NCBI GenBank assembly: GCA_027604505.1
Contig: JADIIX010000010.1
Span: 62,001 to 126,000 of the forward strand
Length of the DNA: 64,000 bases
From: Gonapodya sp. JEL0774
Taxonomy: Eukaryota > Monoblepharomycota > Monoblepharidomycetes > Monoblepharidales > Gonapodyaceae
Direction: 5' to 3'
The position numbers were made by a program, and so were the translations under genes. Shown here piece by piece: positions 50,355-61,148 of this stretch; position 1 is the first letter of the stretch, and each line of letters opens with the position of its first letter. The notes under the pieces were generated by a model, which saw only the letters and a list, made by a program, of their open reading frames with translations, did no database searches and was not told the DNA's origin.

Positions 50355-52938
50355 CTATTGGTAGGCTCCATTTGGGTCATCATCCTTTCTTTCGCCAGCT
50401 TTCTTCCTCCCTTCTACCGCCTCTGCTGCCGCCCTTGCCGCCGCAAGTGCCCCTCCTGCCTTCCTACTTTGCTTCCTCGCCACTGTACTAGCCCTTCGTG
50501 CAGTGCTAGCCCTTCGAACCATACCAGCAACAGCTGGTCCGTCACTGTTGGGGTTTCCTTTCCGACCCTTTCGCCAAGGTGCTATTTTGCTTCCCCATAC
50601 GCCTTCACGGAACCATGGGGCAACAATCAGGTTCAGAACGGCAGGGAAAGACTCTGCAATGACCGGAGCAAAGGGAACCACTCTGAGAGCGATAAATAAA
50701 GGAGCGAACTAAGTTTCTCTGCTTTCCTCGCACTGTCCCAGAACTTAAACTCACTCTCCATCGACGTCCAAGACTCCAGAGCATTTTCCTCGCACAATGT
50801 CCCGTTTGTACTCATTTATATCCGCTTCACCCTGTCCTTCAGCTCCCTCCGGAATCAACGCATAGGCGACGACCTTTTCCTCGGCCACCCAGGGGCGTGT
50901 CACTATACCAGCCTCGCTGTCCAAGAAGGCGCTGAGAAGCGCTTTGGAAGAACGTTGACCAGTGTAGTTGAGAGTAATAAGTCCATCCGAGAGGCGAGCG
51001 GCGGGGGCACCATAAATCTTGGTGTCAATCCACGGGACATTGAGCGCTTTGAGGTGAATTTAGGACACAACAGCGAAAGAGTGAAATTATCAGATTGCAT
51101 CGCAGGCAGAAGTTCCTTTTCAAAATTTTATGAGCAGCTCACCGGTGAAATACGTGATCTCTTCCACTGGCTCTTTCTCCCATCCCTGAGCGGTTCCTGC
51201 TTCTAAAGTCTCCAACGAGATGTCCCCAAACTTCGACGCCAAGGGATCTGATCCCTGTGGCCTTGTGGCCCTAGTAGTCCCATGGTACGTGTAGAGTTTG
51301 AGACGGTACACACGTGGAGACATAATGTGCGTGAGTGCAGACATCGAAGTGCGCAGCTGCCCGAGGTTGCGATATCTCTCGGATTCGATATCAATGTCAG
51401 CGGGGAGTCCTGAGATATCATTCCCACAATCATGGATTCAGGTTCACCCGTAAAATGAGCGTGCAGGTGGGGTGAAAGAGCACATTGGGATTCGTTCGGT
51501 CGGTATTTATAAACCATTGTTAGGAGAACGAGAGAGCGGACTTATACACGGAAGACTTACCATGATAGAGCCCCAAGTGAGAGAAACTGCGTTTGTCACC
51601 GGATTTGAACTTTTGGGTTACAGAAATTACATCGAGAGGATTTGTACGTCCTGCAAGTTAAATCAAGATCTCGACAAAAGACCTCCGATTGATGTGAAGA
51701 AATAGAGCTTACCTCTAATTGCTGTCAAGAGAGCCCACTCAAGAGGCACAGCATCCACGTTCTTGGACAGTGCGTTCCCAGTCCCGGCGGGGATCATGCC
51801 TACCGGGATTTCCCTCGGTGTAATCTCGGCCTCGAACCCGTCATTTCCAACTACAGGATATGCGGTGTCACGGTCCGGCCGGTTGAGGAGGCCGTTGATC
51901 ATTTCATGGAAGAGCCCGTCACCTGAGACAGTGAGAAGCCGGGAGTATTTCGCAATATCTGGAAGACTGGCGACTATTTCCGACACATGTTTGGGATACT
52001 CCGACGCTGAGTTATTAGTTGGGGAAGTGGTGAGAGGGAAGTTAACCCGCACCGTGAATCTTGATATCATGGTTGGCAACATCAACTCAGAGGCGAAACA
52101 ACTCACTTCGATGGTCGAGCGAGTATCCGGCAAGGCTCATCATGGGCTTGACATAAGATTCATATATCTTGACTGCCTTCTGCTTGCCTCCAAAAGGGTT
52201 CAAAAAGACGAGCGCCTTGCGGGCCTTATCCACAGCCACTCGCTTGCTTGGGTCCCTTCTCTCGCCAATCTCTATGATATCCTGCAAATCCTCAACCCAC
52301 TGAAGAGCTTCATCGGGGGTGACAGCGCGGAATGCCAAGTAGTTGAGTGCCGGCTGCTTCTGATTGTCGGAGTCGGTGAGGTTCAGAGTATGGATGAAGA
52401 ATACATCACATGGTCTAAAGTTGCCCGGCAGCTGCGATCCTTCAAGAACTCTAGTGAGCCGTTTCGCAGAGTCAGTTGAAGGGTAGGAGATAGAAGAGGC
52501 TTTTGTGGCGATATCAAGCCAATCTGGGTTTGCGAGTGTGACCGCATAGACTGTGAAAATTGGAATGTGGACAGGAAGAGGAGGCGGTGTAAACCGAGCT
52601 TCGACAGTCTGGATCGCGCGGAACATGATGTTTTCGTCACTGCATGCCAGGTGGACGATTCCAGATCCATCATGGCCAGCACCCAGTGATGTCCGCGAGG
52701 CAGAGTTGTACGATCCCGGCAGGCGAATTGAACCCGAAGAAGTCCCCTGTCGAGACAGTTTTCCCGGGGCGGAAACCTTCTTGGTCGGAAACAAGGCAAA
52801 ATGCTGCTGGAGTAGTTCCTTCGATTGGGCGTCAGAGAACCCGCATCCTAAAAACTCGACGTTCCCGGAGACGACGGCATTCGGGAAGAATTCGGTGTGA
52901 GCATCCAGACGCGGGGTCTCGCCTACAACGGCGTCCAT
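50355..52938 (-). CDS. Sphingosine/sphingoid long-chain-base kinase
   Basis: Exons 52938-52107, 52006-51713, 51650-51561, 51409-51143, 51046-50755 and 50682-50355 join in phase (700 residues). The DAGK-type catalytic fold begins at ALVFLNPFGGKQKA, followed by LTVSGDGLFHEMINGLLNRP (the ATP-binding SGDG motif and catalytic Asp region), GMIPAGTGNALSKN, LDVISV, GLYHGLPADIDIESERYR and DGLITLNYTG. The first 230 residues are a regulatory region with a VHLACSDENIMF strand set. The enzyme phosphorylates sphingosine, dihydrosphingosine or phytosphingosine, giving signalling lipids, as yeast Lcb4/Lcb5 do. The C-terminal tail of about 70 residues is Ala/Arg/Lys-rich (RRASTARRASTVARK), contains RxxS kinase-type sites and could bind acidic membranes. 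Confidence 0.92.
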
Positions 52939-53407
52939 ATCGAACGATGTGTTGGGGCACTAGTTCCTGTGCCAAGTCACACCGTTTTGTGGCGTAAATT
53001 CTCCCCTCCACGAGCAAGTTGGGCCCGACTCATCTGTTTACATACTCACTCACGAGCCACGGTCGAGCGTTTTGTGAAAACACACAGCTGATGGCACTGC
53101 GAGAATCTTGGTGATGGATCAGAAACAAGAACAACAGACAGCAGTTATCCACGAGCATCACATAATCTTTGTGGACTAGGCAACATCAATTTTTCTCGTC
53201 TCAGTATTGTTGTTTACATTTTAGTTCAACTGGTATGACAGTGTCGCCGTGTTCGTCGGCACTCACTCATTTTCATGCTCATGACCAGCTGATAAACGGC
53301 GCGTCTGAGATTGGTACCTCGAGAAACGATAACTGAAGTGGAGGTGGTCAGGAAATCAATTAAATTTGTGACTGAAAGAGTTTGGAACGGATTGGAGGAG
53401 TCGTCCA
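52939..53407. promoter_or_regulatory. Divergent promoter region
   Basis: 469 nt between the sphingosine kinase ATG (-) and the proposed RalGAP-beta ATG (+). No gene recognised. Both promoters should lie here; no motif is claimed. Confidence 0.4.
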
Positions 53408-56400
53408 ATGTTCCTGGAACACATCAGCCAACTGGGACTATTACAGCACGACCCCAGTAAGTTTCCATCATAACGAGCCGGGACGGTGGAACCAATGCTT
53501 GTGTGTGCTAAAAACGGCGAACTTTGCTGCCATCGGTGCAATGATATCGTTGAATGAACACCTATTGATTCAATTCGAATGATTTGCCCGACAAATCCAC
53601 TCGGCCGTCTGGAATCAATCTCAATTTGTGGTCGTGCTTCTTGATCCTCTGGCCCCTATTCTCCCTAGCTTCCTCCATTCTCGTGCATTTCCCACTTGAT
53701 GTTCGCCGAACTATCGTCCGGTCGGTCGCGGAGACTCTTCTTGCACCACCCCCTTCTCCGGGGGCACCCTCCGGTGGTCTTCCCACCTCCGCCGCATGGC
53801 TGACCTCTCCTTCCCACGTTCGGTGGTGTTTGGAGGTTCTGGGCCAGGGGATGCAGCTCCCAATCTCTCCCAGTGATATCGAATTGATGAGCCTCTGCGT
53901 GAATGTGTACTCAGGCTGGCTTCTTCAACATGACCACAGACCATTAGCAATGCGCTCGTTAGCCCGACCGCAGAGTACCAGTTTAGCGGCATCATCAACG
54001 CCCACGGGAACTGCCCCAAGTGTGCCTTGGTACACATCCGGGAACTCCGACCCCTCTCACGATCCTACCCGCCAGTACTTCCTTCAATCAATCTACAAGC
54101 ACCTCTCGCTTGTTTTTCAACCCAGAAACTACTCAGGGGACACCCCTCCACCACAGCCCATTCCACCAATCCCTTCATCTCTTCCCACCTCCAGCGAAGG
54201 AAAGTCTGCCTTTCCCGGTACTGCATATATTCCGAGCAGTCCATATGGTGGAATGGCATTCGGTCTTGCCATGGCTGCCGCTCCTTTTGTACCGGCGCTC
54301 ATGTCCATTCCTGCCACACCATCGACCCCTCATCATCCTTCAACCGATTCCCCGGCAATACTCTCCCCCGCGATGGACTCGCAAATCCACCTACATCCGC
54401 ATCAGCCTACGGCAACTTCCCGATCTAAGGATCTCCACCGTTCCACTGCAGCCACAGGCTCCCAAGCCTCACTCGGACCTCGCTCGTCTTCCATAGAGAC
54501 AGGTGTCGTTGGTCTTCCTGATCTCCCCACATCCCAGAACCCTCCATCGCATTCCACGTCTGATTCCACTACCACAAAAAGACGGACATGGGCCGGGATT
54601 GCCTTCCCCGGATCATCCTCGGTATCCGCAGGGGGGGGCGCCACTCAAGGCTTGGGATCCAATTTGCCAACCATGATCAGTGGTGCAAGTACTTCCCAGC
54701 AACCTATGCCGCATGCAGCTTCTTCTGCACAGGGAAGTGGTGCTGGTGGTTCCACGGGATTGGCAGTGATGATCGCCGGTGCTGCTGCCGGCATCCCAGG
54801 CAGTGCGCCTGGCACCATCTCCATCGCCCACGTGGCACACCATGGAGATCGAGATCGAGATCGCGCAGAAAGGGACCGACCTGTCATAATTCCTCCGGGA
54901 TCGGTCGTTGTGTCCGCCGAGGAACATGCGGAAGCCACTCGAAAACACATTGAACTGTGCCGAGCAGTGTTGGGAGTGTGGAGTGTTTGTGGGAAGCAAT
55001 TGGCTGGAGAGATGGGACAAGAGTGAGTGACTGCTTCTTCTAGTGACCGGTGTCAGGTTTATTCGAAGCTCACGGACAGCTTGCACACGGGGAATGTTGC
55101 TGCAGAACATGGTTGGTACTCCTAAAAGTAATGCTTGGTGTCGCAGACAGCCTGCTCGCAGCGCCCCGCGCCAGAGATAGTGGCAATATCGCCGGGATTA
55201 TGGCAGACGAACTGGGGTCGACAGTACTTGCGGTGAATTTGTGTTCCAATATCTCCGTTTGGCAATCGTGACTCGTTTGAGCTCGTTTGCAGGTCCTCTT
55301 TGATCTCATGCTTCGCTCACGACTCCGGCACCCTCCCATTTGGGACACTTTGCGAGCCTACTTCCGGAGATGGACTCATCGTGTTGAAGCGGTGGTGCAA
55401 TGGGCTGAGACTGCGGCCGTTGTAACGGAGAAGGTTGTCGGAGGGCTGTACGGTGGAGTGTGAGTTGGGGGAAGAGAAGCCTCACTCGGGATCTTCCAAC
55501 TTTAGTGGCCATTGGCTAGCAGGTCCCCTCATGACGACGCGGAGGAATTTGGATACTATGCGTGGCACAGAATGACATGTTAGCGAATCGCATTTTAATT
55601 GGGGAACGTTGCCTACTCTCACACATCACTGCAACTCTTAAACAGATGTAATCTCTGATCCAAATCTTCAGACCCCAGAAAACTTTGAAGTTGCGATCCG
55701 AGTGAGCTCTTTAGTCTCCTGAAGGGAATCAGGCTCTGGCACGTCTGAACGCTTCTTTACCGCACCGCAACAGGGTCTTTCTCGGCTGGTGGACATTTAC
55801 CATTCGGTTTCGAATCCTGATGACGCGCCATTAGACCGGGCGACTTCAAAGATACCAACGTGTCCTGATGGTAATACACTGTTGGGAATGTTTGGGGCAT
55901 GGTTGTTCAAGGCGGCAAGGAGAGAGGAACCAGAGTAAGTGACCGACATTGACATAATGAACATGTTTCTTCGCAATTGTACTTGCTCTTTGTCGATGTC
56001 GATGTGGTAACCTTCTATCTATTTAATAGATATGAGGCAGGTCGTGCAGACGCTCTCGCGATCCTTTGCCGAATATTCTGTCGACCTCAACGCCGGGCCC
56101 CATTTCTCCGTGTGCATCTAGAACTCTTTTACTCGGCTATTTCAGCCGGACTCAGAGGTGGTCCACTTGTGCTCACTGCCGTACTTGTGAACGCGAAGGA
56201 CTTTTTTGCGAGGGATCTTGAGGGAGGACGACTGCTAGTTCCGGACTTTGTACTCGCTGTGAGGAGGGTTGTACCGAGAGTGAGTTTCAAAGTATGTGAA
56301 CAATCCTATTTTTGTTCTTACTCTCGTTATTGGTGGATTGCCCATTTCATACCTAGACCCCACCAGACTTCCATTCAAATGTCTCGAATTCTGAGCTTCG

Positions 56401-59400
56401 TCGTTCCTGTTACCAGATTCTCGGATCTCTTATTGCCATTCCAAACCATTTTGACACTCTCCCCGTTCGAGACACTGTTAGGCGATCATCCGTGGCTCCG
56501 CACGAGGAGAACCATATTACCAATCCCTTGGCGGCCTTTGCGAGAGCACCATCGCCAATAGATTTGAAGTCTGTGTTGGATTGGGTCACTGGGGAAGAGG
56601 TATCACCAGGTGACGGGATATCTGCCCAGGAGTCTGATGTTGGGATTGGTGCGCAGCTACCCCAATTAGTCTCAGGAGCAAGAGATTTGATTGTCGATAA
56701 GCGCGATACCGAGCTACCAGTGATCAAAGAATCGAACGCTTCTAGTACAGTGACGAAGATAATACCGCAAGAGGTCCCTGCGCCTTCACTCGGTGTCGGA
56801 CAGAAAGCAAGCTCGCACGCTTCAACACAGGCACTCGGAGATTCACCGACGTCGAAGAGAGCGGAGAAAATGGTGCTTCCCAAGCTCGTCACCATTGGTG
56901 GAGAGACTGTGGGTCTGCGCGGAGATGATCCTTCTTGACGAATCGTCTAAGACCCTTGCATAGGTATCGCAGCCTCCGATGCTTACCATCCCAGCATGGA
57001 ATTTGCGAGGAGAGATCCGAGGTATCCTGCAGGGATGGGATCTTGCAGATAGTCCTGATTCTGATACAAAGCGACCTCTAAGCCAGGGTGATCTCACTTT
57101 GCTGGTGAATGCTCATATACCTCGCCTTTCTTTTGAAATCGGTATTTCCACTGATTTATTCTTCTTCAGTTTTTGGGTTTGTACAAAACCCGTGAGGGAG
57201 CTAACAACATCTATGGAACTGAGCTAACTCTTGGAATGGTGGGGCTGTCGTCACTCTGCGCTGTCCAAGCCCTCACAGATCGAACCACTTCTGTTTTGTA
57301 GCTGAAACCTATAATTATTGGGATCCTTGTTACGTCTCTCATCATCGATAGTGACTCCCAAAACGCCCGTATTTTGCTTCACCTGCTGACTTGCTTTGTC
57401 ATTGAAGATGTTGGGTTTTGTCCGGGACTACCTGGGCGGGTCATTCAAAGCATACAAGAAAAGGTGGGTGGACGTAATTTGCGGTTTGGGAACTTTTGAC
57501 TATTCACCTGTGTTGAATAGATCCTGCAAGGAAGTTGGCCACCCGAAGTAACTCTGAGCGCGTTTGAAACACTTAATCACTACTTGAGTTTGTGGGAGTA
57601 TATTAAGCGCGACACAAAGGTGTGTCGAGCAGATGAATTCTGAATCCGCTCCTCGCTAACCTTGATTTCAATAGCCCGTTCCTCGAGAGCTAGTGATTGA
57701 TCTCTGCCGTTACATAGAGGATCTTATCAACGAAGATAGTGTTGTAGGCATCCCCGACAAAGTTGATGGATTGGAGTTCGTCTAAGTTGTCTACTTATTT
57801 TGCACAGCCGTACCAGAACCTTCAAACCCTGATTATGCATGCATATGACTGTATGATTCGATGGGCGCTGACGGGTCAATGGATTGCAAAAGACCGCGAT
57901 TGCCTTCAGACCGTCATCTCAACCCTCTCCAGAGGAATCGCCTTGATGGACGATATGGATTTTGGAGCGGTGAACACACAGCATCCCGCTAGCGGACGCC
58001 CGGTGGGCTCGCTCGGCCCTATGTTAACCCAAGCTGGCCTCTCGCTTTCGAACTCTGCCGGTGGAGCTGTAGGATCCCGAGAACCAAACGTCGGGTTTGT
58101 GGACAGGTTCTCGGGTGTCATGCAAAGCATAACGGACACTAGTGGGACTCGGAAAAAGGGTCGCAAAGCTCCTAAGGCAGCGGTGAGCCCTGCTGGAACA
58201 TTGGGCGAGAAGGACAAACCTCATTCTCGGGGAGGAACGCAAAGTCTCGGACCGGCCAGCGGGACACTAGGTGTTAGCAGTAGCACACACGATGGAGGAG
58301 TCGGCTTTCCGTCATTTGCGGCTCAGTCGTTCGCTTTATGGGTCAAGTTAACCGCGGAGGTTGCCTTGACCCAGCTGTTCAACTACCTCGGTAGTTTTCC
58401 TCCCTTTGGTGAGGTAACCGGTGTCAGTCGACTCGGAAGCACATGGAACGAAGTTCTGGAAGCCAGGCGTCAAATGGAATTTGAGAATGGACGGTTAGAT
58501 GCCAGGCTCGCCCAGAATTCTGTATTGGCCAGTGCGCCATCCGCGCTGTCGACCGGACGCGGTGACGAATCGAAAGGACGGTTGCGGATGCGGCAACAAA
58601 CACCGACTGCGCATGGAGTCTCTTCCGCAACCTTTCCTCTTGACGAGATGCGCAAGTATCTTCGATACTATGCAATCGAAAATCGTATAATCGTCGGAGT
58701 ATTGGAAAGGCCATGGGAACTCCACGATAACCGAGAAACTACGAACGACATGCATTCTTCTTTGAATGATTTTTCTAGTTCGAATGGATTCACTCGTGGC
58801 AGCTCACGTGATGTACTTTTGGGTCACAGCGCAAGTCAGATCTCCACGAATGAGGCAGACAAGTTGGATAACTCTCCGATGAGAGCTCCATCCGTCGCAA
58901 TTGTTCTGCGCGATGCTGCGGGAAAGCATTCCTGGGTATCTTTCCTAAAGTACGTCCCGGATCGACCCGATCAGCTTGTATCTCGAAATACTTTACCCCG
59001 CGCTCCGGTGCCAGTTCAGGTGACATCACCTGGAGCACGTCACGAAGCGACTAGCAGTCTACCGACACACCTTGTCCCTTCGGCGCCTTTGATTCAAACA
59101 CGCTATCCTTCAACAGTGCTGGGTTCGGACACCGGGATTGAAGGGTCATTGCAAATTCGACAAGCGTCGAGGTTGGGGGATCCTACGCCAGCTGATTTAA
59201 GTGGCGTTCATCGCCTCTTATCTATACCCTCGGGGGACGTAACGCCAGAGATTGCTCCTATTTCTCCCGCCCTCAAGCAGTTCACACCCCCCAATGCCCC
59301 GCCCAATGCGCCCTATCTCCCTGGCGCCCAAGTGATGTCGATCGAATCCTTCAACGAAAGCGCCATACCTCCTATTGCGGATCTCTTTCCACCGGAATCT

Positions 59401-61102
59401 GAATCGAAAATGGCTTATGAAGCGGTTTCAATGCTGACTAACCGACAAACACGAAAGGAAGACGAAGCTCTTGCGACCATTCGAGGGGACCCGTGAGTGT
59501 TCCTTCAGCGTACAAGGCTCAAGTATTTGATTACGGAATGAAATTTGATCTCTACTTAGTGTGTCACTTGGTAATCACCACATTGTGTCAATACCACCGG
59601 AGCGCAAAGTCCGCAGAGAGGGCGACGAGATGTGGGTTCACTTCTCAAACTACACTGGTCTCTCCAAGAGGACTAGAGCTGTCTTTGACACTCATTTGAA
59701 ACCAGCCCTCAAGCGGCGCGACTGCTTCTCACACACCTGGGATTCTTGACACTACAAAACCGCCACCGAGTCGCTCCACTTGCACTAACAGACGGCCTGT
59801 TGCGTGACCTGGAGAAGTTGGATAAACTTCCCGAGTGAGTTTTGGCTTCCCACATATACATGTCGTTGTTTTGCATGAATCAAATTTGATACGCTTGCTA
59901 TATTTTTCAGCCGAGATTGCTTTGGGGTGACGATTTTGTTTGCGCGTTCCGGTGTCGACTCAGTTGATTCTATTATTCACTCACCGAGCATCAGCTACGA
60001 TTTTGAACAGTTCCTTCATTCCGTTGCGTGGCCGGTAAGCTTATGTTTTCTCTAGTTTGATCAAATATATTAATGGCAGGAACTTCTCCTGCTTAACATT
60101 GCAGGTAGATGTCAAAGTACACCGTGGCTACCGCGGCAACCTTGATCCCACCATATGTGATACAGCTCCTTACTACGCCAATCGGAATGTTGAAGTGGTC
60201 TTCCATGTTCCATACTATATTCGAGCACCGCCCTCTGGAGGCCTTAAAGACACACACAAAGCTCCAACAACTCCGAGTCAACCCTTAGGCAACATCAGAC
60301 CAAAACGAGCCACAGGGGACCAATCACCACACATCCCTCCCACACAACCGGGATCCTTGATGGCGGCCTCAACAGTTGTTGAGATGCCGACGGACCTCCT
60401 CACGGGTGACAGTACAGGCGATGTCAACGAATCCACTCCAGACATGATCCCCAACACGTCGTCACATCCACCTGATTCCACCACACCAGCTTCGAAATCG
60501 CAAATCCCATCCCAAAGTTCTACAGCGAAACGAATCGCGCTGCGCTCCACGTTCCTCCAAGTCTCCCAAGACGACTTGGTGTATATTGTCTGGGTGGAAG
60601 ATATGAAACACTTTCTGACAATACCCAAAAAAGTTGGTCGTGGCCAGGTTTACATCTTCATTCACCCGTTGCCGAAATCTCCGGGTCTTTACTTTGTACG
60701 TTTGCACACAGTTGGTGGCGCGATCAGTGCGGACGATATTTTGGTGAGCCCGGATCGGGGGGCAGAATTATCTCCCGCCCAACTCAACATCTGCTCTCTC
60801 CAAGGTTTTCGGCCCTTTGCTGGACGGTATGGTTGTCAGCAGGCACGCGATCGGTCACCTTGTGCGCATTACTGCAATATCTGCCCACATGCACTGCAGC
60901 TCTTCAGCCGGCCGGAACTACACCCGCCCGTGAGTGCTTAGTGACAAGGTCTTCACGGGCGCACTTGCAACGCGAAGCCAATGTGCTTTTTTGCCTGCGT
61001 CAATACAGGTTCATGCAGCGTCGACACGAAGTTGAAGAATTGTGCAAACGGCATCGCAAATCCCTCGGGCTATCAGCATTCTATTGTGACGTGTTTGGAT
61101 AG
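53408..61102 (+). CDS. Ral GTPase-activating protein subunit beta-like
   Basis: Resolved 5' exons are 53408-53456, 53669-55022, 55106-55232, 55293-55459, 55520-55578 and 55646-55701, all in phase; about a dozen more follow. The N-terminal order matches RALGAPB: SILVHFPLDVRRTIVRSVAE, SHVRWCLEVLGQGMQLP, QSIYKHLSLVFQPRN, TWLVLLKVMLGVADSLLAAP, VLFDLMLRSRLRHPPIWDTL, LLGMFGAWLFKAA, YEAGRADALAILCRIFC. The C-terminal Rap/Ran-GAP-like region has DVKVHRGYRGNLDP, VEVVFHVPYYI, DLVYIVWVEDMKHFL, QVYIFIHPLPKSPGLYFVRL, FGPLLDGMVVSRHAIGHLVR and a final helix, RFMQRRHEVEELCKRHRKSL. In animals beta scaffolds the catalytic alpha subunit that switches off Ral GTPases. Long Ser/Pro loops (for example 54100-54800) are disordered. 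The first exon is inferred from phase alone. Confidence 0.78.
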
Positions 61103-61148
61103 GTTTATAGGTCGTTATACGTATCGAAATGCTTGTTGCAAAGCCAAG

